Below are positions 25,548-34,155 of a stretch of DNA of 46,606 nt, piece by piece (the first letter of the stretch is position 1; each line of letters begins with the position of its first letter). The position numbers and the translations under genes are program-made. Where the stretch lies: the NCBI RefSeq assembly GCF_002303925.1, contig NZ_MRCS01000049.1:1-46606 (forward strand), read 5' to 3'. The notes beneath the pieces are model-generated. The model was not told where the DNA came from and did no database searches. It was given only the letters and a program-made list of their open reading frames with translations. The DNA is from Pseudomonas sp. ACN8 (GTDB lineage: Bacteria; Pseudomonadota; Gammaproteobacteria; Pseudomonadales; Pseudomonadaceae).

Positions 25548-25726
25548 CAGGCTCCCCGAATGTGCCGCTGTCGACTTAGCCCTTGAACCCGAAAGTTCAA
25601 GGTGGAAGATGCAGTAGGCTTTAAGGCTTTCCGTCTAGCGGACATGCACACCAGCCCAACGTGCAACCTCCAGGGTATAGCAAATCGGCTCAGGGACATC
25701 GCCAACTGGCAAGCACCCCAGGGAGT
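25548..25726 (-). ncRNA. ssrS: 6S RNA
   Basis: The position between zapA and ygfA is the conserved ssrS locus. On the minus strand the RNA begins at about A25726, seven bases after a TATAAT box. It can form the long rod of 6S: the 5' CUCCC...GGUGC pairs with the 3' GCAC...GGGGAG near the ends. An internal CCTTGAACTTTCGGGTTCAAGG hairpin (near 25582-25603) is visible toward the 3' side. 6S RNA mimics an open promoter and traps sigma-70 RNA polymerase in stationary phase. The ends are estimated; length ~180 bases fits the family. Confidence 0.85.
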
Positions 25727-25732
25727 GAGGGG

Positions 25733-25738
25733 ATTATA
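25733..25738 (-). promoter_or_regulatory. -10 element of 6S RNA
   Basis: TATAAT in consensus form on the minus strand, placing the start at about 25726. The -35 region overlaps the zapA stop codon and is poor (CTGATT at 17-base spacing). Confidence 0.75.
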
Positions 25739-25757
25739 CCGCAAGCGGCGGCGCGAA

Positions 25758-26075
25758 TCAGCCTTTGGTGACGTCCGGATCGGTGGCGAGTGCCAGATCG
25801 ACGCGATCGAGCAGGTCACGCACCTGTTCGCGGGTCGAACCGCTGGCCTGGATATCCGGGCGTTCTTCCTTGTGCAGCAGGTCATGGGTGATGTTCAGCG
25901 CGGCCATCACGGCGATACGGTCGGCACCGATGACTTTTCCGCTGCTGCGGATCTCGCGCATCTTGCCGTCCAGATAACGGGCGGCGCTGACCAGATTGCT
26001 GCGCTCTTCCTGAGGGCAGATGATCGAATACTCTTTGTCGAGGATCTGCACGGTGACGCTATTGCTTGAACTCAT
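25758..26075 (-). CDS. zapA: Cell division protein ZapA
   Basis: A small cytoplasmic protein that bundles and stabilises FtsZ filaments at the division ring. It has 105 residues. The N-terminal beta region NSVTVQILDKEYSIICPQEE is followed by LVSAARYLDGKMREIR and the conserved helix DRIAVMAALNITHDLL. The C-terminal coiled coil mediates tetramer formation. Start ATG at 26075 overlaps the end of the upstream coiled-coil gene by four bases (ATGA), so the two are cotranslated. The 6S RNA starts shortly after its stop. Confidence 0.95.
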   Translation of the reverse strand: MSSSNSVTVQILDKEYSIICPQEERSNLVSAARYLDGKMREIRSSGKVIGADRIAVMAALNITHDLLHKEERPDIQASGSTREQVRDLLDRVDLALATDPDVTKG

Positions 26076-26281
26076 GAGTCTTGCTCCAGGGCCTTGAGGC
26101 GCGAAATCATCGATTCGACCTTACGCCGGGCGATTTCGTTTTTTTCAATGAGGTGCGCGCGTTCCTCGCGCCAGGTCTTTTCCTGAGCTAGTAAGAGTCC
26201 GTTTTGACTCTTAAGTTGCTCGACTCGTGTAATCAGCAGCTCGAGTCTGGCCATCAGCGCTTGCAGGTCGGTGTCTTCCAT
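26072..26281 (-). CDS. TIGR02449 family coiled-coil protein (ZapB-like)
   Basis: A 69-residue, almost entirely helical protein with heptad-like leucines (LQALMARLELLITRVEQLK) and the charged stretch EKTWREERAHLIEKNEIARR. It is a small coiled-coil family always found next to zapA in pseudomonads and relatives; a ZapB-like role with ZapA at midcell is a reasonable inference. The ATG at 26281 is preferred; a GTG three codons before it is possible. Stop/start overlap with zapA (ATGA). Confidence 0.9.
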   Translation of the reverse strand: MEDTDLQALMARLELLITRVEQLKSQNGLLLAQEKTWREERAHLIEKNEIARRKVESMISRLKALEQDS

Positions 26282-26310
26282 TGTCTTCACTGTCTGATGG
26301 GTGTTGGACT

Positions 26311-26411
26311 TGTAGGAGCGAGCTTGCTCGCGATGAACCTGGGAGCACCGCGGGGCGTCAGGTACCCAGCGTTATCGTTGGCGACCATCGCGAGCAAGCT
26401 CGCTCCTACAG
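26311..26411. repeat. REPIN, tails outward, conserved-loop class
   Basis: Arms TGTAGGAGCGAGCTTGCTCG and its inverse. The loop includes GCACCGCGGGGCGTCAGGTA and CAGCGTTATCGTTGGCG. It sits between two divergent operons, zapA (minus) and yecA (plus), so it lies in a promoter-bearing gap. That is less usual for REPs, which favour 3' ends. Confidence 0.92.
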
Positions 26412-26476
26412 GGGTAGTCGATGTAGGATACAAGGCCTTCATTCTAGACATAGCGCCGTCTGGCGCCTAGCTGCCC

Positions 26477-27034
26477 ATGACCATTCAGAATTCCCCGTAC
26501 CAAGCCTTCGCCACCCTGCTGACTTCCAGCGGTCACAACGTCTCGCCTGCCGAACTGCACGGCCTGTTGCTCGGCCGCAGCTGCGCCGGCGCCGGTTTCG
26601 ACGCCGAAGGCTGGTTGATCGACGCCGCCGAACTGCTCGAAAGCGAGCCTCAGGACAACGTTCGCAACGCCCTGATCGGCCTGCAAGAGATGGTAAAAGG
26701 CGAGCTCACCGGCGATGACGTGACCGTCGTTCTGCTGCTGCCGACCGACGATGCGCCGTTAGCCGACCGTGCCGCCGCACTGGGCCAGTGGTGCCAGGGT
26801 TTCCTCAGCGGCTTCGGCCTGAACTGCCGTGACAGCAGCGCCCTGAGCACCGAGGCCACCGAGGTGCTGCAGGATCTGGCGGCCATTTCCCAGGTGCAAG
26901 ATGCCCTGGAAGAGTCCGACGACGGTGAAAACGACTATATGGAAGTCATGGAGTACCTGCGCGTCGCACCGCTGCTGCTGTTCTCCGAGACCAAAAAAGA
27001 CGTGCCGGCCGCCGCCAAACCGTCTTTGCATTAA
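26477..27034 (+). CDS. YecA/UPF0149 family protein
   Basis: A 185-residue all-helical cytoplasmic protein of the UPF0149 (YgfB/YecA) family. Its conserved N-terminal ELHGLLLGRSCAG, the middle WCQGFLSGFGLN, and the C-terminal acidic DYMEVMEYLRVAPLLLF are clear. The C-terminal SEC-C zinc tail of longer YecA proteins is absent, so it is nearer YgfB. In P. aeruginosa YgfB has been linked to control of ampDh3 and beta-lactam response, as I recall. Start ATG at 26477, 28 bases ahead of pepP, first gene of the yecA-pepP-ubiH-ubiI run. Confidence 0.92.
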   Translation: MTIQNSPYQAFATLLTSSGHNVSPAELHGLLLGRSCAGAGFDAEGWLIDAAELLESEPQDNVRNALIGLQEMVKGELTGDDVTVVLLLPTDDAPLADRAAALGQWCQGFLSGFGLNCRDSSALSTEATEVLQDLAAISQVQDALEESDDGENDYMEVMEYLRVAPLLLFSETKKDVPAAAKPSLH

Positions 27035-27061
27035 TCGTAAGAAAGGGAAAACCATCTGCCC

Positions 27062-28396
27062 ATGATCCATATCCCGAAATCGGAATACAGCCGTCGCCGC
27101 AAGGCCCTGATGGCGCAGATGGAACCCAACAGCATCGCCATCCTGCCCGCTGCCGCGGTGGCCATTCGTAACCGCGATGTCGAGCACGTCTACCGCCAGG
27201 ACAGCGACTTCCAGTACCTCAGCGGTTTTCCCGAGCCCCAGGCCGTACTGGTGCTGATGCCGGGGCGCGTGCATGGCGAATACATCCTGTTCTGCCGCGA
27301 ACGTAACGCCGAGCGCGAGCTGTGGGATGGCCTGCGTGCCGGGCAAGAGGGCGCTATTCGCGACTTCGGCGCCGATGACGCCTTTCCGATCACTGATATC
27401 GACGACATCCTGCCGGGCCTGATCGAAGGCCGTGACCGGGTGTATTCGGCCATGGGCAGCAACCCCGAATTCGACCGCCACCTGATGGAGTGGATCAACG
27501 TGATCCGCTCCAAGGCCAACCTCGGTGCCCAGCCGCCGAACGAATTCGTTGCCCTGGATCATCTGCTGCACGACATGCGCCTGTATAAATCGGCGGCAGA
27601 AGTGAAAGTGATGCGCGAAGCGGCGCGGATTTCCGCCCAGGCGCATGTACGGGCCATGCAGGCCTGTCGCGCCGGGTTGCACGAATTCAGCCTGGAAGCC
27701 GAGCTCGATTACGAATTCCGCAAGGGCGGGGCGAAGATGCCGGCCTACGGGTCGATCGTCGCGGCGGGGCGCAACAGCTGCATCCTGCATTACCAGCAGA
27801 ATGACGCGGTGCTCAAGGAGGGTGATCTGGTGCTGATCGACGCCGGATGCGAGATCGACTGCTACGCCAGCGACATCACCCGAACCTTTCCGGTCAGCGG
27901 CAAGTATTCAGCGGAACAGAAAGCGATTTACGAATTGGTGCTGGCCTCCCAGGAAGCCGCCTTTGCCGAAATCGCCCCGAACAAGCACTGGAACCAGGCG
28001 CACGAGGCCACGGTTCGGGTCATCACCGCCGGGCTGGTCAAGCTGGGGTTGCTGCGGGGCGACGTTGACGAACTGATCGCCAGCGAAGCCTACAAGGCAT
28101 TTTACATGCACCGCGCCGGCCATTGGCTGGGCATGGATGTGCATGACGTCGGCGAATACAAGGTCGGCGGTGAGTGGCGCGTGCTGGAAGTCGGCATGGC
28201 GCTGACTGTGGAGCCGGGGATCTATATTGCCCCGGACAACCAGAATGTTGCGAAGAAATGGCGCGGCATTGGCGTGCGCATCGAGGACGACGTAGTGGTC
28301 ACCAAAACCGACTGTGAAATATTGACGAGCGGCGTGCCGAAAACTGTCGCCGAGATCGAGGCCCTGATGGCCGCCGCGCGGACACAGGCAGCATGA
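27062..28396 (+). CDS. pepP: Xaa-Pro aminopeptidase (aminopeptidase P)
   Basis: Removes N-terminal residues that precede proline; a dimanganese pita-bread enzyme. It has 444 residues. The five metal ligands are visible: D260 and D271 in LIDAGCEIDCYASDITRTF, H354 in HWLGMDVHD, E384 in TVEPGIYI, and E408 in GVRIEDDVV. The N-terminal creatinase-like domain begins IPKSEYSRRRKALM. Start ATG at 27062. Its stop overlaps the ubiH start by four bases (ATGA), the common Pseudomonas pepP-ubiH coupling. Confidence 0.97.
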   Translation: MIHIPKSEYSRRRKALMAQMEPNSIAILPAAAVAIRNRDVEHVYRQDSDFQYLSGFPEPQAVLVLMPGRVHGEYILFCRERNAERELWDGLRAGQEGAIRDFGADDAFPITDIDDILPGLIEGRDRVYSAMGSNPEFDRHLMEWINVIRSKANLGAQPPNEFVALDHLLHDMRLYKSAAEVKVMREAARISAQAHVRAMQACRAGLHEFSLEAELDYEFRKGGAKMPAYGSIVAAGRNSCILHYQQNDAVLKEGDLVLIDAGCEIDCYASDITRTFPVSGKYSAEQKAIYELVLASQEAAFAEIAPNKHWNQAHEATVRVITAGLVKLGLLRGDVDELIASEAYKAFYMHRAGHWLGMDVHDVGEYKVGGEWRVLEVGMALTVEPGIYIAPDNQNVAKKWRGIGVRIEDDVVVTKTDCEILTSGVPKTVAEIEALMAAARTQAA

Positions 28397-29580
28397 GTCG
28401 CGTCAACCTGGCAATTATCGGTGGCGGGCTGGTCGGTGCAAGCCTGGCACTGGCGCTTCAGGCCGGGGCCAAGGCCCGGGGCTGGAAGATCGTGTTGATC
28501 GAGCCGTTCGCCCCTGGCGACAGCTATCAACCGAGTTACGATGCCCGTTCCTCGGCGTTGTCCTTCGGCTCGCGGCAAATCTATCAACGGCTGAGCGTCT
28601 GGCAAGAAGTCTCGCGCCGCGCCGAGCCGATCAAGCAGATTCATGTTTCCGACCGTGGGCGCTTCTCCACCGCCCGTTTGTCGGCGATGGAAGAGGGTGT
28701 TCCAGCGCTGGGTTATGTCGTTGAAAATGCCTGGCTCGGCCAATGCCTGTGGCAAGGCCTGGACAAGGACGTGATCAGTTGGCGTTGCCCGGCGGAAGTC
28801 ACCCGCATGGAGCCGCTGACCGACGGCTACCGCCTGACCCTCAACGATGAAACCACCCTGGAATGCGACCTTGCGGTGCTCGCCGATGGCGGGCGCTCCG
28901 GCTTGCGCGAGCAACTGGGGATCGGCATCCGCAAGCGTCCGTACAACCAGAGCGCGCTGATCGCCAACATCACCCCGAGCGAAGCCCACAACGGCATGGC
29001 CTTCGAGCGTTTCACCGACGAAGGCCCGATGGCGCTGCTGCCGCTTCCTGATAATCGCTGCGCACTGGTCTGGACCCGCCTGGGCATGGACGCGCAACGC
29101 CTGGCGGCCCTCGATGAGCGCAGCTTCCTCAGCGAGTTGCAGGGTGTGTTCGGTTATCGCCTCGGCACATTGAAGCAGGTCGGTGCGCGGCATCTGTATC
29201 CGCTGACACTGGTCGAGGCCGAAGAACAGGTGCGCCCGCATCTGGCCATTCTCGGCAACGCGGCGCACAGCCTGCATCCGATTGCCGGCCAGGGGTTCAA
29301 CCTGTCCCTGCGCGATGCCCAGGCCCTGGCCGATGCCTTGCTCGCCAGTGAGAAACCTTTGGGCGACTTCGCCACGTTACAGGCCTATCGCGAACGCCAG
29401 CGTCTCGATCAGGACCTCACCGTGGGTTTCTCCGATCAGGTTACGCGCCTGTTCGGCAGCACCCAGCCGTTGGTGTCCCTGGGTCGCAACATCGGCTTGC
29501 TCGGCCTGGATCTGCTGCCACCGGCCAAACGCTGGTTTGCCCGGCAGGCGATGGGGCTGGGTACGCGACCGGATGCGTGA
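28393..29580 (+). CDS. ubiH: 2-octaprenyl-6-methoxyphenol hydroxylase
   Basis: An FAD monooxygenase of the ubiquinone pathway that hydroxylates the ring (C1 position in the E. coli scheme). It has 395 residues. The dinucleotide fold is AIIGGGLVGASLALALQAG (near residues 7-25), a second FAD motif is in VLADGGRSGLREQLG, and the GD-type motif is GNAAHSLHPIAGQGFNLSLRD. Start ATG at 28393 overlaps pepP by four bases. It is followed by its paralogue ubiI 149 bases later; that gap shows no gene. Confidence 0.95.
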   Translation: MSRVNLAIIGGGLVGASLALALQAGAKARGWKIVLIEPFAPGDSYQPSYDARSSALSFGSRQIYQRLSVWQEVSRRAEPIKQIHVSDRGRFSTARLSAMEEGVPALGYVVENAWLGQCLWQGLDKDVISWRCPAEVTRMEPLTDGYRLTLNDETTLECDLAVLADGGRSGLREQLGIGIRKRPYNQSALIANITPSEAHNGMAFERFTDEGPMALLPLPDNRCALVWTRLGMDAQRLAALDERSFLSELQGVFGYRLGTLKQVGARHLYPLTLVEAEEQVRPHLAILGNAAHSLHPIAGQGFNLSLRDAQALADALLASEKPLGDFATLQAYRERQRLDQDLTVGFSDQVTRLFGSTQPLVSLGRNIGLLGLDLLPPAKRWFARQAMGLGTRPDA

Positions 29581-29728
29581 CTGGCTGATCCGCGGACTCG
29601 GCAAGGCGCGATTGATAAAAATACCTGCCTGCAGGTTCGACATTCATGACGGCTCCTGCCACTTGGTGGCGTGTGTCGGGAAAACCCTTTACGTGCGGCT
29701 CAAGCCGCAAGAGAGACAGGCTTAAAGC

Positions 29729-30952
29729 ATGGAAATGCGCGCAGATCTGCTGATTGTCGGGGCCGGAATGGTCGGCAGCGCCCTGGCGCTGGCGTTGCAG
29801 GACAGCGGGCTGGAAGTCCTGCTGCTGGACGGCAGCCCCATGAGCGTCAAACCGTTCAACGCGCAGGCTGCGTTTGAGCCGCGGGTGAGCGCCTTGTCGG
29901 CCGCCAGCCAGCGGATTCTCGAGCGCCTTGGCGTGTGGGAAGGCATCGCCGGGCGACGCAGCAGCCCCTATACCGACATGCAGGTCTGGGATGGCAGCGG
30001 CACCGGGCAAATCCACTTCTCGGCGGCCAGCGTGCATGCCGAAGTGCTGGGGCATATCGTCGAAAACCGCGTGGTCCAGGATGCCTTGCTCGAGCGCTTG
30101 CACGATTGCGACCTGGGGCTGCTGGCCAATGCGCGGCTGGAACAGATGCGCCGCTCCGGCGACGACTGGCTGCTGACCCTGGCCGACGGCCGCACCTTGC
30201 GCGCACCGCTGGTGATCGCGGCGGATGGCGCCAACTCGGCGGTGCGACGCCTGGCCGGTGTGGCGACCCGCGAATGGGATTATCTGCACCATGCCATCGT
30301 CACCAGTGTGCGTTGTGCCAAGCCGCATCAGATGACGGCCTGGCAACGCTTCACCGATAACGGTCCGTTGGCGTTTCTGCCGCTGGAGCGAGACGGCCAA
30401 CAAGATTGGTGTTCGATCGTCTGGTCGACCACACCCGGCGAAGCCGAACGTTTGATGGCGATGGATGAACAAGGTTTCTGCAAGGAACTGGAGCGGGCCT
30501 TCGAAGGTCGGCTCGGCGAGGTGCTCAGCGCCGACCCGCGCCTGTGTGTGCCTCTGCGCCAGCGGCATGCCAAGCGTTATGTGGCTGAAGGCCTGGCATT
30601 GATCGGCGACGCGGCCCACACCATTCACCCGTTGGCCGGGCAGGGGGTGAATCTCGGGTTCCTCGATGCCGCCGTACTGGCAGAAGTGTTGCTGCAAGCG
30701 GCAACGCGTGGCGAACGCCTGGCGGATGTGAAAGTCCTTAGCCGTTACGAGCGTCGACGCATGCCCCACAACCTGGCGCTGATGGCCGCAATGGAAGGCT
30801 TTGAGCGCTTGTTCCAGGCCGATCCGTTGCCGGTGCGTTGGTTGCGTAATACCGGGTTGAAAATGGTCGAGAAAATGCCGGAAGCCAAGGCGTTGTTCGT
30901 GCGCGAAGCGCTGGGGTTGACCGGAGATTTGCCGGCGCTTGCCAAAGCCTGA
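29729..30952 (+). CDS. ubiI: 2-octaprenylphenol/UbiI-type hydroxylase (VisC family)
   Basis: A second FAD-dependent ring hydroxylase of ubiquinone synthesis (C5 in E. coli; VisC/UbiI branch; UbiF-like alternatives exist). It has 407 residues. DLLIVGAGMVGSALALAL near the start binds FAD, ADGANSAVRRLAGV is the second FAD motif, and GDAAHTIHPLAGQGVNLGFL is the GD block. Start ATG at 29729. It is last in the run. A REPIN after its stop separates it from the iron transporter genes. A tandem of two related hydroxylases beside pepP is normal in Pseudomonas. Confidence 0.93.
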   Translation: MEMRADLLIVGAGMVGSALALALQDSGLEVLLLDGSPMSVKPFNAQAAFEPRVSALSAASQRILERLGVWEGIAGRRSSPYTDMQVWDGSGTGQIHFSAASVHAEVLGHIVENRVVQDALLERLHDCDLGLLANARLEQMRRSGDDWLLTLADGRTLRAPLVIAADGANSAVRRLAGVATREWDYLHHAIVTSVRCAKPHQMTAWQRFTDNGPLAFLPLERDGQQDWCSIVWSTTPGEAERLMAMDEQGFCKELERAFEGRLGEVLSADPRLCVPLRQRHAKRYVAEGLALIGDAAHTIHPLAGQGVNLGFLDAAVLAEVLLQAATRGERLADVKVLSRYERRRMPHNLALMAAMEGFERLFQADPLPVRWLRNTGLKMVEKMPEAKALFVREALGLTGDLPALAKA

Positions 30953-30976
30953 CTTCTATATTGAGGCTGATGGCCT

Positions 30977-31044
30977 CTTCGCGAGCAGGCTCGCTCCCAC
31001 CCTGGAATGCATTTCAAATGTGGGAGCGAGCCTGCTCGCGAAGA
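30977..31044. repeat. REPIN, tails inward, short
   Basis: Arms TTCGCGAGCAGGCTCGCTCC and its inverse (TGGGAGCGAGCCTGCTCGCG, then AA) with the CCCAC tails facing the short loop. It lies downstream of ubiI. Confidence 0.9.
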
Positions 31045-31121
31045 CGGCGGCACATTCGCCCTCAATTTCTGCTTGTGCAACATCCGGTAACTCCTCCGCT
31101 GCCAGCTTCGATTGAGAAGCT

Positions 31122-31142
31122 AAATGTGAGTCCTTATCATTT
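31122..31142. promoter_or_regulatory. Fur-box-like dyad upstream of iron-binding protein gene
   Basis: AAATG-TGAGTCCTTAT-CATTT has matched ends and a TTATCA half like the Fur consensus TGATAATNATTATCA, but the left half is poor. It lies 31-51 bases upstream of the substrate-binding protein ATG. The iron role of that protein makes Fur plausible. Candidate only. Confidence 0.35.
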
Positions 31143-31173
31143 GCCCTCATTTTTCAATCGAGAGACCGCTCCC

Positions 31174-32178
31174 ATGTTGGCACCGAAGCGTCTACTGACT
31201 GCACTGGCCTTGACCCTGATCGGCAGCACCGCCGCCCAGGCCGCTGACGAGGTGGTGGTCTACTCCTCGCGAATCGACGAGCTGATCAAGCCAGTATTCG
31301 ATGCCTACACCGCCAAGACTGGCGTGAAGGTGAAGTTCATCACCGACAAGGAAGCGCCGCTGATGCAGCGGCTCAAGGCCGAAGGCGCGAACACGCCGGC
31401 CGACCTGCTGCTCACCGTCGATGCCGGCAACCTCTGGCAAGCCGAGCAGATGGGCATCCTCCAGCCGTTCACCTCGAAAACCATCGACGCCAACATTCCG
31501 CTGCAGTACCGGGCCGCCTCCCATGCCTGGACCGGCCTGAGCCTGCGGGCGCGGACCATTGCCTACTCCACTGATCGGGTGAAGCCGGGTGAACTGACCA
31601 CCTACGAAGCGCTGGCCGACAAGCAATGGGAAGGCCGGCTGTGCCTGCGCACGGCGAAGAAGGTCTATAACCAGTCCCTGACCGCGACCATGATCGAAGT
31701 GCACGGCGCTGATAAGACCGAGGAAATCCTCAAGGGCTGGGTCAAGAACCTCTCCACTGACGTGTTCTCCGACGACACCGCCGTGCTGGAAGCGATCAAC
31801 GCCGGTCAGTGCGACGTTGGTATCGTCAACACCTACTACTACGGCCGCCTGCACAAGCAGAGGCCAGACCTGCCGGTGAAACTGTTCTGGCCGAACCAGG
31901 CTGACCGTGGCGTACACATCAACCTGTCGGGTATCGGCCTGACCCAGCACGCGCCACACCCGGAAGCGGCCAAGGCCCTGGTGGAGTGGATGACCACCCC
32001 TGAAGCGCAGAAAATCTTTGCCGACGTGAACCAGGAGTTCCCGGCGAACCCGGCCGTGCAGCCATCGGCTGAAGTCGCCGCATGGGGCAAGTTCATCGCT
32101 GATACCTTGCCTGTGGAAATCGCCGGCAAGCGCCAGGCCGAGGCGATTCGCCTGATGGACAAGGCTGGCTGGAACTAA
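31174..32178 (+). CDS. Iron(III) ABC transporter, periplasmic substrate-binding protein (FbpA/AfuA type)
   Basis: A 334-residue periplasmic binding protein. The signal peptide runs from MLAPKRLLTAL to TAAQA, followed by ADEVVVYSSRIDELIKP. TyrTyr residues in VNTYYYGRL match the tyrosine iron-binding site of the FbpA/FutA class, and RLKAEGANTPADLLLTVDAGN is a conserved lobe-1 segment. The start is ATG at 31174, chosen over an upstream frame that runs through the REPIN. A terminator-like hairpin and a REPIN separate it from the permease. No ATPase gene is in the window, so an ATPase must come from elsewhere. Confidence 0.93.
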   Translation: MLAPKRLLTALALTLIGSTAAQAADEVVVYSSRIDELIKPVFDAYTAKTGVKVKFITDKEAPLMQRLKAEGANTPADLLLTVDAGNLWQAEQMGILQPFTSKTIDANIPLQYRAASHAWTGLSLRARTIAYSTDRVKPGELTTYEALADKQWEGRLCLRTAKKVYNQSLTATMIEVHGADKTEEILKGWVKNLSTDVFSDDTAVLEAINAGQCDVGIVNTYYYGRLHKQRPDLPVKLFWPNQADRGVHINLSGIGLTQHAPHPEAAKALVEWMTTPEAQKIFADVNQEFPANPAVQPSAEVAAWGKFIADTLPVEIAGKRQAEAIRLMDKAGWN

Positions 32179-32194
32179 GTCGCCCTATATACTG

Positions 32195-32223
32195 CGCCCC
32201 GCCTATGCGGGGCGTTTGTTTTT
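32195..32223 (+). terminator. Terminator after iron-binding protein gene
   Basis: CGCCCCGC-CTAT-GCGGGGCG then TTTGTTTTT, 16 bases after the stop and before the permease. It likely makes the binding protein more abundant than the permease by partial termination (inference). Confidence 0.85.
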
Positions 32224-32243
32224 GCGTTGCGCGCCTCTGACGA

Positions 32244-32344
32244 TGTAGGAGCGAGCTTGCTCGCGATGAGCGTCAGGGCACCGCGGACCGTCAGGTTCCC
32301 CGCGTTATCGTTGACGTTTTTCGCGAGCAAGCTCGCTCCTACAG
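32244..32344. repeat. REPIN, tails outward, conserved-loop class, inside an operon
   Basis: Arms TGTAGGAGCGAGCTTGCTCG and its inverse; loop AGGGCACCGCGGACCGTCAG, then GTTCCCCGCGTTATCGTTGA. It is the best-conserved copy of the shared loop. It is located between an iron-binding protein gene and its permease. Confidence 0.93.
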
Positions 32345-32382
32345 TGTCGATCTCATCCATTAGATAGTAGAGAACCAAGCCT

Positions 32383-33999
32383 TTGGCCCATCCCGCCCAA
32401 CGCCGCTGGTATCCAGTCGTCTTCGCCATCGCTGCGCTGGTCCTGTTGCCCCTGAGCGTTCTGCTGCTTTCCTGGCAAACCGTCGATCAACAGATCTGGT
32501 CCCATCTCTGGGACACACAGATGCCGCGTTTGCTGGGCAATACCTTGACCCTGGTGCTAGGCGTCGGTGTCGGCGTGACAGTCCTGGGTGTCAGCCTGGC
32601 ATGGCTCACCAGCCTTTGCGAATTCCCCGGCCGGCGCTGGCTGGACTGGGCTCTGATGCTGCCCTTCGCGATCCCGGCCTATGTGCTGGCCTTTGTTTTC
32701 GTCGGCCTGCTGGATTTCGCCGGGCCCGTGCAGACCTTGCTACGAGAGTGGTTTGGCAGTGGTCTGCGGCTGCCGGGCGTGCGTTCCACGGGCGGTGTGA
32801 TTGTGGTGCTGGTGCTGGTTTTCTATCCCTATGTCTATCTGCTGGCGCGCACGGCTTTCCTCGCCCAGGGCAAAGGCCTGATGGAAGCCGCGCGGGTCCT
32901 TGGCCAATCGCCCTGGCAAGCGTTCTGGCGGGTGGCGTTGCCCATGGCACGACCAGCCATTGGCGCGGGCGTGGCATTGGCGCTGATGGAAACCCTGGCG
33001 GACTTCGGCGCCGTGTCGGTGTTCAACTTCGATACCTTCACCACTGCCATCTACAAGACCTGGTACGGTTTTTTCAGCCTGTCGTCCGCCGCGCAACTGG
33101 CCAGTCTGTTGCTGCTGGTGGTGATGCTCGTGCTCTACGGCGAACGGCGTGCCCGTGGGGCCAACCGGGCGAGCAACGAGCGACCACGGGTCAAGGCGCT
33201 GTATCACTTGCGAGGCCTCAAGGCATTGGCGGCGACGACTTGGTGCGGTCTGGTGTTCGCCTGCGCTTTTGTTATCCCGATGCTGCAGTTGGCAGTGTGG
33301 TTCTGGCTGCGCGGGCGCTTCGATCTCGACGAGCGCTACACCGGGTTGATCGTCCACACCTTGTACCTGGGGGCGATGGCGGCGTTGATCACCGTCAGCG
33401 TCGCCTTGTTACTGGCGTTTGCCCGACGACTGGCACCCACCCGGGTCATTCGTTCCGGGATCAGCCTGGCCAACCTGGGCTACGCCTTGCCTGGTTCGGT
33501 GCTGGCGGTGTCGATCATGCTGGCGTTCAGTTACCTGGATCGCGAGCTGGTGATCCCGCTCTCGGGCTGGCTCGGTGGCGCGGGCAAGCCGCTGCTGCTG
33601 GGCAGTCTGTCGGCGTTGCTGCTGGCCTATCTGGTGCGCTTCATTGCAGTGGCCTACGGGCCGCTGGAAAGCAGTCTGGCGCGTATACGGCCATCTTTGC
33701 CCGAAGCGGCACGTAGCCTTGGCGTCAGTGGGCCACGACTGTTTTTCAAAGTGTATCTGCCATTATTGCTACCCGGCACGTTGAGCGCCGCGCTGCTGGT
33801 GTTCGTCGATGTGCTCAAGGAAATGCCCGCGACCCTGCTGATGCGCCCGTTTGGTTGGGACACGCTGGCGGTGCGAATCTTCGAAATGACCAGCGAAGGC
33901 GAATGGGCCCGGGCGTCTTTGCCGGCATTGACCCTGGTGCTGGTCGGGCTGTTACCGGTCATCGGATTGATCCGTCGTTCAGCACATCGAAACAGCTAG
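32383..33999 (+). CDS. Iron(III) ABC transporter, permease (FbpB type, fused)
   Basis: A 538-residue inner-membrane permease with about twelve spans in two tandem halves, as in FbpB/SfuB. Each half carries an EAA ATPase-docking loop: EAARVLGQSPWQAFWRVALP in the first and EAARSLGVSGPRLFFKVYLP in the second. It starts with TTG at 32383; the Shine-Dalgarno is weak (AGAG). It follows the binding-protein gene by 204 bases. It belongs with that protein in ferric iron uptake; the ATPase is missing here. Confidence 0.92.
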   Translation: MAHPAQRRWYPVVFAIAALVLLPLSVLLLSWQTVDQQIWSHLWDTQMPRLLGNTLTLVLGVGVGVTVLGVSLAWLTSLCEFPGRRWLDWALMLPFAIPAYVLAFVFVGLLDFAGPVQTLLREWFGSGLRLPGVRSTGGVIVVLVLVFYPYVYLLARTAFLAQGKGLMEAARVLGQSPWQAFWRVALPMARPAIGAGVALALMETLADFGAVSVFNFDTFTTAIYKTWYGFFSLSSAAQLASLLLLVVMLVLYGERRARGANRASNERPRVKALYHLRGLKALAATTWCGLVFACAFVIPMLQLAVWFWLRGRFDLDERYTGLIVHTLYLGAMAALITVSVALLLAFARRLAPTRVIRSGISLANLGYALPGSVLAVSIMLAFSYLDRELVIPLSGWLGGAGKPLLLGSLSALLLAYLVRFIAVAYGPLESSLARIRPSLPEAARSLGVSGPRLFFKVYLPLLLPGTLSAALLVFVDVLKEMPATLLMRPFGWDTLAVRIFEMTSEGEWARASLPALTLVLVGLLPVIGLIRRSAHRNS

Positions 34000-34155
34000 G
34001 TGTCAGTCCTACACCTTGCGGCTACAATGCGCGGCATTCGGTGCGGTCCGTCTGACAGACCAGGTGGCTGAAATCGGTTGAAGGCCCTTTGTATCAAGGC
34101 ATTCAGTCCGTGCAGCGCTTGTCCGCACCTTCGCCACGCCCGGAAGGAGAAACCC

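Noticed and set aside
29581..29728. Gene between ubiH and ubiI
   Set aside because: Only 148 bases; the frame through it (29282-29725) overlaps ubiH and is a shadow with no family resemblance.
30961..31173. Upstream extension of the iron-binding protein frame
   Set aside because: It runs through the REPIN and gives low-complexity arginine/cysteine-rich sequence before the signal peptide.
34000..34155. Possible glycine riboswitch before gcvT
   Set aside because: I looked for the conserved tandem aptamer elements and did not see them; the region has only a weak TACAAT -10 candidate at 34023.
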